Shown here one piece after another: positions 52,501-62,949 of a DNA stretch of 64,000 bases. Positions within the stretch are counted from its first letter, which is position 1; the number at the start of each line of letters is the position of its first letter. Below the pieces are notes generated by a model. The model had not been told where the DNA came from, did not search any database, and was given only the letters and a program-made list of their open reading frames with translations. The position numbers and the translations under genes were made by a program. This DNA comes from Onthophagus taurus (taxonomy: Eukaryota; Arthropoda; Insecta; Coleoptera; Scarabaeidae): NCBI RefSeq assembly GCF_036711975.1, contig NC_091967.1, positions 30,481,501 to 30,545,500 of the forward strand. The letters are read 5' to 3'.

Positions 52501-53269
52501 GAAGTTTAGTTTCAATACTTTTTTCACACAAATCGTTACAATCAACTCAGCCACATCCATGTGTGTCTTTTCTCGTTAGATGCAACTTACTTCATATCTT
52601 TTAGCAGCAATGTTCATAAAATATTGAAAATTTTGATGTTTTTCAAATGGTTTCTTCTTACGGTTTTTAAATGGAGCACCTGTATATTATGTGCTGATTG
52701 AATTGCCCATCGCGTTAATTTTAATTTATGCAAAGTATATCATATGTCCAATTTTAGTAGTTTTCGAGATATTTACAATTTAAAGAAAAATATGTGATAT
52801 AATTTACCTAATTCCATTATGAAAATTAAATTTTATCTACGACTGCTTGGATAAGTCATCATTACCGCACTCATTTGAGGTGATTTGAGTTACGTAATGA
52901 AGTTCATTACCGCACTGGTTTCATTACGTAACGCAATTTACTAATTTTGTTTAACTCACGTAATTTGCAAAACTCACCCGCTTCACTCGTTCGTGTTGGA
53001 AAATACTACGTTCGTCAGACAAAATTAATGTTCTCATATCTAGTTACGTAACTAACTGTTGTCATTATTATTAGTAATATTGCATTACTAATTAAAGTAC
53101 TGATTTACAATTGAGAGACAAACAAAAAAAGAAAGAAGAAAAATTATCTACAATAATGGGATATTTTATTACAAATTCTTCTTAAAATTCTAAATATCAG
53201 GAAAACTACTATATGACATAGTTATCATTAATTAAAGGAAACTTGCTAGGCAATAGCAAGCGAAACTAT
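52501..53269. other. No gene recognised
   Basis: AT-rich. 52860-52990 contains CATTACCGCACTCATTTGAG, GTTACGTAATGAAGTTCATT and CATTACGTAACGC words in inverted arrangement, resembling 1290-1345. It may be an old non-autonomous element. Confidence 0.45.
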
Positions 53270-53570
53270 AGGGAATATCGAAAAGCTAAATCATGACACT
53301 CATTAAGAACACATCATTCTACCACCAGTTTAAATTTGAGAAAAAAAAATCGCAAAGTGGATAAAGTTGCCGGGACCCTCAAAAATCGGGTACTTTTTTC
53401 ATTTACCTCGCGATAAGAAGAAAACAGTGGAGCCGAAAATTTTTAAATTCACGCATGTTTAGTAATTAAACAAATTTTAACGTAATTTTTGTTTTTTATC
53501 CAGCGGTTGCAAAGATATCGACCTCGAAAGTGAGGGGCCTTGAGTGAGGAACAAAAGTTACATTTTTGTT
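53270..53570 (+). repeat. Family C repeat fragment
   Basis: GAAACTATAGGGAATATCG, ACACTCATTAAGAACACATC, CTACCACCAGTTTAAATTTG, AAAATCGCAAAGTGGATAA and ACCTCGCGATAAG match 12170-12470 and the arms of 6842-8700. Confidence 0.65.
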
Positions 53571-53888
53571 TCTTAGCTTTTTATTACAATTTTCAGTTAT
53601 TTTACTTTCGTTATTACCAATTATAATATTCATTTACATATACGTATTAATTTACATGTTTCGTTAGATCAAAGATATAACTTATTGAGATAATGCCAAA
53701 TAATAACCTTGAGGAACAAATTCAACGAAAATGTTACTAACTTGAATAGACAATGGGTAAAGTTGATAGTATTTATGTTCTATTAATGATTGAATTACCC
53801 AATTATTTCGTTAATTTTCAATGTTGATTAAAATTTTGTTTCAGAATTTTTCATAATTATAAAAATACTTAAAAAAATTATTTTTCAG
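53571..53888. other. No gene; ends in a splice acceptor
   Basis: AT-rich. The last eight bases, TTTTTCAG (53881-53888), form a good 3' splice site for the exon that follows. The rest may be intron. Confidence 0.5.
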
Positions 53889-54584
53889 CAAAATACTGAA
53901 AAGACTGATGATATTAGTATCCCCTCAACCATTGTCGCTCAGCTGCTCAGGAGACAGGTAATGGACGTAAACGTTCTCTGCGAAAATATTATTAAGAATG
54001 GGTTAGGTTGCATCTTAGCCCATTCTGTTGGACCAAGTGGAAAAAAACTTCAAACAATTGCATTCTCCGATATGTACTTAAGAAGATCTCCTCGGCACAC
54101 TATTTTGTGTGTTGTTCCCGCTCGTACTCTGCCAGCTTGGAAGACGGAATACCTTAAGTGGTGTTCAACCGTAAACGGCAACGGTATTGGTGGCGCTGCA
54201 AATATTCACATTTTAAACGCAGCGAAATTATTTCGAACATTTGAGAAGAGGAGACAAGTTTTGAATAAATGGAAGTCAAACGGGGGAGTATTAATTATGA
54301 GCTACGAAATGTATAGAACCATCGTAATATGTGCCGATGACGATGACTTCAAGATCTATGCCCGTCACTGCTTAGTCGATCCAGGACCAGACGTTATAAT
54401 TTGCGACAATGGACACCGCATCGCGAATCGAAACTCTACTATTTTTAAGGTATTGGGTGACGTTCGAACCAGGAAGCGAATTGTTCTAAGCGACAAACCG
54501 CATGAAAGAAATCGGGCAGATTACTGGCCTATGATCGAATTTGCCAGACCAGAATATCTACCCGATTTTGTGGAAACAGAATAA
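53889..54584 (+). CDS. SNF2-family ATPase fragment, ARIP4/RAD54L2-like, catalytic motifs altered
   Basis: After the TTTTTCAG acceptor the frame is open for 231 codons to a TAA; an ATG lies at 53961. The text follows the first RecA-like lobe of ARIP4/RAD54L2: LGCILAHSVG, VVPARTLPAWKTEYLKW, IHILNA, GGVLIMSYEMYRTIV, VDPGPDVIICDNGHRIAN and YWPMIEFARPEYL. Catalytic parts are changed. Walker A, normally G-L-G-K-T, reads GPSGKKLQ. The DEGH box is DNGH. Motif III, normally T-G-T/Y-P-L-Q, reads LSDKPHERN. The second lobe is absent. It is unlikely to hydrolyse ATP: either a diverged paralogue or a duplicated pseudogene still free of stops. RAD54L2-type proteins are nuclear chromatin-associated ATPases. 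Confidence 0.7.
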   Translation, partial: QNTEKTDDISIPSTIVAQLLRRQVMDVNVLCENIIKNGLGCILAHSVGPSGKKLQTIAFSDMYLRRSPRHTILCVVPARTLPAWKTEYLKWCSTVNGNGIGGAANIHILNAAKLFRTFEKRRQVLNKWKSNGGVLIMSYEMYRTIVICADDDDFKIYARHCLVDPGPDVIICDNGHRIANRNSTIFKVLGDVRTRKRIVLSDKPHERNRADYWPMIEFARPEYLPDFVETE

Positions 54585-54677
54585 TCATTTAGGCGTCCTG
54601 GTAGAAGATAAAAATTCCATGCGATGTAATGAACTCCCCTTTTATATATAAATTGATCTGTATAATGATCATCAGCC

Positions 54678-54731
54678 TATGATGGAATTTATCAGACTAG
54701 AATTTCTATCCGATTTTGTGGAAACTGAATG
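54678..54731 (+). pseudogene. Tandem duplicate of the ARIP4-like 3' end
   Basis: Encodes MMEFIRLEFLSDFVETE and a stop, against MIEFARPEYLPDFVETE and a stop at 54531-54584. Downstream bases are also similar (AACCATTTAAGCACC against AATCATTTAGGCGTCC). This is a local duplication of about 75 bases, including the stop codon. Confidence 0.6.
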
Positions 54732-57506
54732 AAAAAGAACCATTTAAGCACCTTTAATGTGAATATAGTAGTACCGGAGACACGTTACTGGAATCATGTA
54801 TAATTATAAAAAACTTTTCCTTCCTTTTTTCTAATTTGCACATTTCGATGATATTTTTCTTTAGTGCCGATATCGCTGTTATACCAATATCAGGATGAGA
54901 CTTCTATTTTAAAACCACAATTCCTAATAAGTGTTGACTAAATAATTGTTTCTTAGTGGAAAAGAGTCAATATATTCGAAATATATTACAATTAAAATCT
55001 GAAAATATGTTTTATAACATTTTCTATATAATGAAAACGTTGAATGATGTTACGTTTCTTCAATGTTATCAGCCAGAAAATATTAACAATACACCCAGTT
55101 CTGAAGAGTTCATCTAAAAATCGTAATATAATAATGTAAAGGGAGAAATTAAAATTTGTTTGCACGTTTTATTAAAAAGTATTAATAAAAGTATTGCACA
55201 AAATAATTCATAGAAAACAAACTAAATAATAAAAAAAATCATTTGATGTTTTGAAACTACTGTTACTACTGAATTTGTAACTCCTATTACAAATAAAATA
55301 TTTTATTCTTAGTCATTGTCTGTTTGTCATATTGCATTCCTGTTATTTTTTGTTGTAGATGACATTGCGTAAAGGCCATCGAAAATTAGGAGAAAAAACC
55401 TTACCGCATAATGGATTTTGTTCAATATCAGAGTAAAGAACTGTTCATGTCAAATACTAAACTATAAATGGAAACAAAGCGTTTTTAGCATAATATTGGG
55501 AATCCCCCACTACGGCATTGAAAATTGAAACCTTTTTTGTCAGAGTAGTGTTACATAAAAAAAGATCGTGAACATCAGAACTGGGTGTACATGAAAAGAA
55601 AAGTTAATTAAAAGCAACAAGTTAAATGTATTCTTTAAAATTTATAATTACTGTGTTTATCTTAATTTTTGTCTTTTCCACACAAAATCTACAATCTGAG
55701 TTTTCCTGACGATGTCCGCTAACAAAAGGCTGTCATCAATAAACGCAAGTTATTTTATTTATTAACCGTCTTTTGTCAATTACTAATTTCTTGTTGATTC
55801 TTGACCATCATAAAGTAAAGCGTTTTTTCCTACTATGTGCACATTATGAGGTCGAAAGTGGTGATTCAACATAACATGGCAATGTTATGCAGAAATGTCG
55901 TCCATACTTAAAACATACAATTGGCTGAACAATTTCTGTCAATGGACCATGATCAGCGATGATAGTTCGCGAAAAAGATTATTGAATAACTAGAACCACT
56001 TGGCAGAACAGAGAACGAATTTATGTCGAAGAACGTCAACACTGTCTCCTAAATTTGCAGCTCAGAGTTACTAGGTTAGTAAATTATTCTTTTTTTATTT
56101 CTCCATTTTCATCAATGTGCATTTTAGATTTAAATAAATATTTTGGTTCATTTACTATTGTTGAGAGACTCTGTAATATAAAAAAAATAAAAATATACGT
56201 ATATTATGTATATATTCTATTTAAGGTTAAACAAAGCAAGCGACAAAAGGTACCATTAAAGAATGACCTTTACAACTCATATTTTGTTATCTTAATATTC
56301 CATGGTGTTAAAAAGTTCTTGTAAAATATTCAGAGGGGTTGTGAATTTCATCCCCTTAGAGGACGCTAGTGAAGCTTAAGGTATACTAGAAAATAAGGTG
56401 TAATAAGGTAGTAATTCAGACTGATACGAATATCTGATCCATATCCATATATTGTATCCAAATCGATACAATATCATTGATAATCATCATTTTTGGAAAA
56501 ACGAAAAGGAAAACATATTTAAAATATTTTGATCGACATTGTATGTCATTCCGAAATTCTACATAAATTATCTTTTGACGTACCTTGTAAACCTAAATTT
56601 GAATTATTTTTGGAATAATCCAAGTTGCCAGAACTTAGTCGCTATGCATTTTGATAAAAAAATTGAAGAACCGACGCTTAAAAAAAAATAACAAACAATC
56701 AGAGTTGAAACGTAGAAGGCAAGGTAGAAAAAAGAGACTAAAAACAAGAACATAACCCGAGTGAAGGAGAAGAAGGAGTAACTTAATGTGAGTTTAAATA
56801 TAAAAAAACTAGAATTCGTGAACCTTTAAAACATTAACTGAGACAATAATCAGGATACAAAAAGAAATAATAAAATTAAAATGACCGGTTTGAAATTGGA
56901 CACCTAGCGCAAGCGTGTGAAATCACCGAGGATTTAAATTGAGATAGAGGAGGCGTACATAGAAACCATTGTTTGAAGGAGAAACAAATTACTTCTAATT
57001 AAGATGAGTCTTTAATTCATTTTTTTTTTTGGTTCATTATCAAACTAAATTTTTTGATAATTTAATTTTGATTTAGGATATTCAGTCCGAGTTAACAACA
57101 TCACATGATATAAAATTTAAGCCCGTATTAATAATTAAACAATTTATTAAGTTTTTATTTTTTTTATTTTTTTTTTTTAATTAAATTGGTCTTTTGAACT
57201 GAATCCACAATTGAACCCTGAAAAGAACTTTAATTCATCGATATATATATTTCTTCCATAATCAGTACCAATACAACACATACAAATTTTCATATTCTTC
57301 AGTTTACTTATAGCCAAAATAAGAAATAAAATGTAAATTTTTGGCTCAACTTTGATCGCTCATAGCTCGAAAACAAAAAAGTTACGGCCCTATGTTTATA
57401 TAAAAAACTTCGTAGTAAAGTTTCCCGATTAAAATCTAAACCAGCCTGTGTAAAAATTTAATGTAATTTTTCATACTAGCCGAAAAACAGTATTCAGGAA
57501 CATATT
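54732..57506. other. No gene recognised
   Basis: About 2.8 kb of AT-rich sequence. No coding motif was found in any frame that I examined; the 89-codon frame at 56055-56324 is phenylalanine/isoleucine-rich and lacks motifs. It may contain the 3' UTR or introns of the ARIP4-like gene. Confidence 0.45.
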
Positions 57507-57553
57507 TTTATGTAACGGATACCCCCGCCCCGTATTAGTCCGTTTTATCGAGA
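57507..57553 (-). mobile_element. Right end of a Tigger/pogo-like element
   Basis: CCGTTTTATCGAGATTTTACTG is the complement of a pogo/Tigger start (CAGTAAAATCTCGATAAAAC). No partner end lies to the left in a recognisable form, so the element is a relic. Confidence 0.5.
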
Positions 57554-57701
57554 TTTTACTGTGTTTTAATTTGAAAGTATTAACGCTTTAAATTATGTAG
57601 ACGAGGAAAGAAAATCTTGCATTGCTTAATCTTAAATAGAATAATATGCATAATACATATATGGATAATTTTATTTTTTTCTATTATTATAGAATTATAG
57701 A

Positions 57702-57742
57702 GCTTCTGAACATGACTAATCCTTAGTCGAAACATGTAAGGC
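57702..57742 (+). ncRNA. Hammerhead-ribozyme-like motif, core changed
   Basis: Stem I GCTT (57702-57705) pairs with AGGC (57739-57742, one G-T pair). The core is CTGAACA (57706-57712), where hammerheads need CTGANGA, so the catalytic G is replaced. Stem II GACTAA/TTAGTC is perfect around a TCC loop. GAAAC (57729-57733) and the triplet GTA follow. Probably a decayed copy. Confidence 0.4.
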
Positions 57743-58744
57743 CCAACAAAACATGTAAGTTGTGTATTTTCTTTGGATATTGTAAATATTCATAACTCTT
57801 TATATTTTGTCCCTCTAAAGCTTTACTTACAGCGCCTTACCAAATCTGTAGATGCATATTGCCAGAGTGTTGTTGTTTCTAAATGATTGTAAATGCAGTA
57901 TCCAGCAAAATTATGGAACATATTCAATAAAATTATAACATTCTATATTTAACTTAATTGAGCAATAATAATTATAATACAATAGCGCAACAACAAATTT
58001 TTAAAAATAACAATAAACATGTACTGCGCTTAACTTAACAATTAATAATTTATCAATAAATAAATCACAAATTCAATCTCATCTTTCTTCAAGGTTAACA
58101 CTATCGTAAACTAATACATTTGTCTGAATATCAATTCTTTGTTAAAGTTACGTCCAATCAAAGTAGGTAATAATTACTCTTTAATAATATTCCTTATTTT
58201 TCTTTTTTAGGGGAAAGGCTACAAAATCGTCGAACATTTTCTTTGCTACCATATCCCTTACATACTATATAGATTTTGAGCAAAAAGTATTTTGGTTTAA
58301 GGTAAGTCCGCCTATTGCTGTTGATTACAGTAAACTTCTAATTCCTCAACATGTTACTTTACAGTTGCCGTAACGATGATAATCTCGTACAAAAATCAAG
58401 ATTTCTACCACAGATGTCATCTAAGACCATTGCCGCCAAGTAAAGGATTTGATACCCGAAAGGTTGGTAGCCTGTTAATAGATCATTGTTCGCCAAATAG
58501 TCAGCAACACTCTGTTTTATTTGTCGTCCGTTGAGTAAACATACTGTATAAGGTTATCCAACTCCCTATGGGAGAGAATAAGCCTTGCTGTGGCGTCATT
58601 GGAAGAATTGACATTTCTATGTTTTTATTTATACAGTGAATTTCACTTAAGATGCAATACACAAAAATATATTTCCATAGAAACCAGGGCGTACTTTCTT
58701 CCACACAAAATGCAACATGTTAATATAATTTGACATTACAGTAA
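57743..58744. other. No gene recognised
   Basis: AT-rich with no supported frame. The minus frame 58704-58501 has no motif. Confidence 0.4.
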
Positions 58745-58796
58745 AACCTCGATATAGTTCAATAAGAATATACAATAATTTAGCGCTGAACAGCAA
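58745..58796 (+). mobile_element. Left end of a Tigger/pogo-like element
   Basis: ACATTACAGTAAAACCTCGA at 58735-58754 gives TA then CAGTAAAACCTCGATATAG, a pogo-type terminal repeat. The rest of the element is not evident; the foldback cluster follows directly. Confidence 0.45.
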
Positions 58797-59366
58797 ATAA
58801 AACTAGACTAACACTAGCATTAGAACTAACACTAGACCGAGAACTAGAAATATTCCGTTTAGCCGTACCTCTCTTAAGACGGTTGGTAGGTGATAAGTAC
58901 CGCTAGTTAGCATAAAATATCACTATGCTGCATATTTTTATTGAACTAAAACTAGAACTAACACTAGACCTAGAACTAGAAACATTCGGGTTTCTAGTTC
59001 TAGGTGCGTCTCTTAAAACGGCCGAAAAGGACCTTACCTTTTCCAAGCAAGGGCTAAACCCGAAACTTTCTAGTTCTAGGTGTAGTGTTAGTTCTAGTTT
59101 TAATTATTATGCAGCGCAAGACCAAGAATTAGAATCATTCGGATTTAGCCGTTTTAAGAGACGTGCGGCTAAACCCAAATGATTCTAGTTCTAGGTATAA
59201 TGTGAGTTCTACGTAGTAACAGTGTAAAGCTAGTGTAAAACTAGAACTAACACAAGAAATAGAACCAGAATCATTCGGGTTTAGCCGTCTTGAGAGACGT
59301 GCTGCTAAACCCGAATGTTTCTAGTTCTAAGTCGAGTTAGTGTTAGTTCTAGTTTTAATTGTTATT
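58797..59366. repeat. Cluster of foldback repeats (CTAGAACTAACACTAG family)
   Basis: At least three inverted units, each with arms built from AACTAGAACTAACACTAG words and a core such as CATTCGGGTTTAGCCGT...GACGTGC.GCTAAACCCGAATG. Units occur at about 58820-58930, 58945-59110, 59120-59210 and 59235-59360. Related to the single insertion at 4205-4394. Strong hairpin potential; non-coding. Confidence 0.75.
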
Positions 59367-60179
59367 CAGCGTTAGATTGTGGTATATTATTATGGAACGA
59401 AAAGTAGAACTAAAATTAATTTTCCTGTCGGGAAATTAATGTTTTTTTAAAAAAAAGTTTTATTTATTACAAAAGGATAAGGTCTTTCATCTCTTTAGAT
59501 GGAAGGACGCAGCCAAGGGTATTGGCGATATCCTTCTTCCGTATCTTCTGAGGGTTGCTTGGTAATCTTCCAGTTTCCTTGGTACTTCCGGTACAACTTA
59601 AAAATATTATTGGTAGTCCCAGCACGATTTTATGTTATACCCATTGAAGTTCGTCTAATTCTCTTGATCAGTTTGGCAAATTGTTTTCTGTTCGGTTTCA
59701 CTTTTCCCATTGGAATTCTTGTAGTTGGATGTCTTCTTGTTTCCAATGTGTGTATTTCTTCTTTTAAGTCCTGATGTTTTATGGAATATAGTTGGAATTC
59801 TCGGTTCGGAACGAATTTCGATTGGGTTCGTAAAACTTCCTGTTTCCATGATATTTCACATTCTTCGGTTGATTGGGTTAGATGATTACCCTTGATTTTT
59901 CTATTTGCTTCTCGGTCGTCACACTTAAGATTGAGGTATTCTTCTCCAGGACTTGTCAAGATCTATTCACTCTTGGAAATGGATTGAATGCGTTTTATAT
60001 TTATGTTTAATTTGATTTAGATTTACTAAATTATTATATTTAATAATTGAAACTAGTTTGTATCATATTCACTTATATATTTTAAAACTCTAGTCACACT
60101 CACATTACTACAAGTATCTCTTAATCTATATATATATCTAATTTCGGCAACTAAACCTACAACATCCCCTTCCATAATG
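59367..60179. other. Unrecognised minus-strand frame, otherwise no gene
   Basis: The minus frame 59959-59630 (109 codons, MTSPGEEYLNLKCDDREANR start) is polar and charged (LKEEIHTLETRRHPTTRI, RKQFAKLIKRIRRT), and the frame after its stop also looks coding-like (LYRKYQGNWKITKQPSE). It may be a relic of a retroelement accessory or gag-like protein; no family was recognised. The rest is AT-rich. Confidence 0.35.
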
Positions 60180-61515
60180 CAGGGTGCGGCAGAGAGGACG
60201 GACTGTTTTAAAAAAATCATAAAATCGTTAATTTTTACTCAAAAACAAATTTATTGATGGAATCATGTTCGCAAGGAAATAGCATTTGAGACAGTCAAGT
60301 GTGGAAAATCACATCAGTCATGTGGTGGCCGAAATCGGTGATGCAGTGCTGGAGGCGTTCTCGGAAGTTCGCGTAGGCTCTCTGCAACATCGCTCTCTCA
60401 ACTTGGGCGACTTCCACGCGAATTGCCTCCTTCAATTCGTCCAGAGTTCGGGGTTTGTTCTCGTATACTCTAGCCTTGAGGTGTCCCCATAAGAAAAAAT
60501 CGCATAAGGATAAATCTGGGGACCGAGGAGACCAATGAACATCGCCAAACCTGGAAATAAGGCGACCAGGGAAAAGAGGGCGAATAACGTCCATTGATGC
60601 TCTGGCTGTGTGGGCGGTCGCCCCATCCCGTTGGAACCACACATGTCGGATTGGAACACGTCGCCGTCGTAATTCATGGAAAAAGAAGGTGGTGATCATT
60701 TCGACGTAGCGCTTTGAGTTCACGGTAACAGCACGACCATTTCCGTCTTCGAAGAAATAAGGGCCAATGATGCGAGTTTGCGATACAGCACACCAAACCG
60801 TAACTTTTGGGCTTTGCAGCGGTCTTTCGTGTAACTGTTGCGGATTTTCATTAGCCCAATAACGGCAATTCTGCTGGTTAACCATGCCGTTAAGGTGAAA
60901 GTGGGCTTCGTCACTCATGAACAAAATGAGGTTCTCATTTTGATCGATCAGTGCTTCCATCTCACGTGCGAAGTTCATTCGTTGTGCATAATCTCCGGGC
61001 ACTTTAACTTTTGCACAATGGACAATTTGTAGGGGTGAAAGTGGAGATCCATACGCAAAATTCGCCTTACCGCACGATCACTGAGGCGAAGTGCAGCACC
61101 ATGTTTCCGACCAGATCGAGTCGGACTGAGAAGAAAGGCTTGTCGAACGCGTTCAACATTTTCAGGAGATCGAACTGTTCGCGGAGCTCCTCTTGCTCTT
61201 CTGTTGATCAGTTCACCACGAGTGCGAAGTGATTCAACCCAACGAAGGAGGTGTTTCGAGAGGGAACAGCTCTATTCCGATTAATGTTGAAGTGGCGACG
61301 AAACTCACGCTGTACGACCTTGACTGACTCATTATTTCGGACGAAACTATCATAGGCGAAAACGCGGTGCTCTACCGTCCAAGGCTCCATGGCGTCAACT
61401 GGTAAAAAAATGCTAGGAACTCGCGTGTCAAACGACACCCTCCCCACCTCTCTCGTCCTAAGAGGGGGAGAGTACTACCCATCTCAAAAACGTCCGTCCT
61501 CTCTGCCACACCCTG
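60180..61515 (-). mobile_element. Mariner-like DNA transposon, degenerate
   Basis: The left end CAGGGTGCGGCAGAGAGGAC and the complement of the right end CAGGGTGTGGCAGAGAGGAC differ at one base over 24. TA follows on the right; the left flank is TG, perhaps a mutated TA. The element is 1336 bp with one minus-strand transposase gene. Confidence 0.85.
60295..61390 (-). pseudogene. Mariner-like transposase with frameshifts
   Basis: MEPWTVEHRVFAYDSFVRNN at 61390 and VKVVQREFRRHFNI form the first helix-turn-helix. A frameshift near 61250 moves to LRLSDRAVRRILRMD, and another near 61013 to VPGDYAQRMNFAREMEALID. Catalytic residues: FMSDEAHFHLNG (first D), VWFQRDGATAHTAR (second D), SPRSPDLSLCDFFLWGH (third D, as in mariner-type DDD). 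The C-terminal 235 codons are intact, ending at 60295. At least two indels inactivate it. Insect genes of this type are often labelled SETMAR-like. Confidence 0.8.
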
Positions 61516-61584
61516 TACTTCCTTAATGGTTATCTATAACTACTATTAATACATTACATAATCACGCAACCTATTAGGGATTTT

Positions 61585-62793
61585 TCACTCTCTTGTCTCT
61601 TCTGTGTTAGTTATTATAACTTTATTCATTTTTTCACCAATCTCCCGCTCATCCCGACTAACAAGCTCTTTATTATTTGTAAATTCAGGTTTATTCATAG
61701 ATTTTCTCAAAAAGCTACTATTTCTTCTATATTCTTGATTATTTTCATCTCGTACCACATACGATCTGTGATACTCCAATCTCCTTTCAACTTGTGCTGG
61801 AATCCATTCACCTCTTTCCTTTCTAATTGTTACAAAATCTCGTTCACTAAATTCAGATCTATCCTTACCATTTTTTATCTCATTTTTATTTTCCTTTAGT
61901 TTTAGTTGCTTGTTAAGCCTAGGAATAATCTTCTGGACATCAATATTTATGCCGCTGACAATCCTATATTTATGTTTGGCGTGTTTCTATTCTAATAAAC
62001 TAATATATTGTAAATCTGTTGATTTCTTTAGCATATTTTTGGCTATATTTTTGACCGCTTTTTCCGCTGATCCATTTCATTTAGGATAATGTGGACTGCT
62101 TGTTTGAATTTGAAAATTCCACTCCTTTGCTCGCAAATTATTGACATATTATCTGATATTATAGTATCAGATCATCATTTGGTATTTCATGGTATGAATA
62201 TACAGATTTAAACTTCTTCATTACACTAATTACGAGGTATAATTTCCCTGCAAATTCGCATATATCCGTTGCCAATTTAGAAAATGGTCGGTTCGGTATA
62301 GTATGAGTTATTAATTTTTCTTTTGCATTTTTTGGTTTATACTTTTCGCAAATTTTACATTTAGATATGTATTTTCCAATATCTTTATTAATATTAGGCC
62401 AATTATAAACTACATCTAGCTCTTTCAATAATTTCTGGTGATACCCATGTGGGTTTGATGTAGTAATCTTAACATATTATCCTTATAAATCTCTGGTACT
62501 ATCAATCTGTCTTCAATAAACAACAATCCATGTTCATAAGTAAGATCGTGTTTATGAGGCCAATAAGTTTTTGGTACTTTTTTGTATACCGGACATGAGT
62601 TGGTAACATAACTTATTAATAACTTTAAATATTTATCATTTGCAGTGGCTTCTTGAAATTCTTTTCTTTTTTGGTCTGATATGCATAAATGCTTCTCAAC
62701 TGAATGCACCAATCCAGTCAACTCTAGATCATCAGATATTTCATCTTTAATAAACGATAATATATCTGCAATATTCAAATTTTGCCCTGGCAT
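61585..62793 (-). pseudogene. Gypsy integrase remains
   Basis: MPGQNLNIADILSFI (62793), then LVHSVEKHLCISDQKRKEFQ, VYKKVPKTYWPHKHDLTYEH and LLHQTHMGI (His half of the zinc domain), VYNWPNINKDIGKYISKCKI with CKICEKYKPKNAKE (Cys half), HTIPNRPFSKLATDICEFAG (first Asp). The rest of the core is degraded. A polar tail reads EYHRSYVVRDENNQEYRRNS (61779-61585). Confidence 0.65.
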
Positions 62794-62949
62794 GTATTCA
62801 TAACTAAAATTTTTGCAATGTCGGTGATACTATTTTTTGAAATTCTTTTTTAAATATTCCAATTAAAGGTTTATGATCATTTACTACTCTAACCTTTTGC
62901 CCTTACACATAATAATTAAACTTTTCCAGTGCAAACACACTCGCAACAT

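Noticed and set aside
56055..56324. 89-codon frame in the gene-free region
   Set aside because: AT-driven composition, no motif, no splice context recognised.
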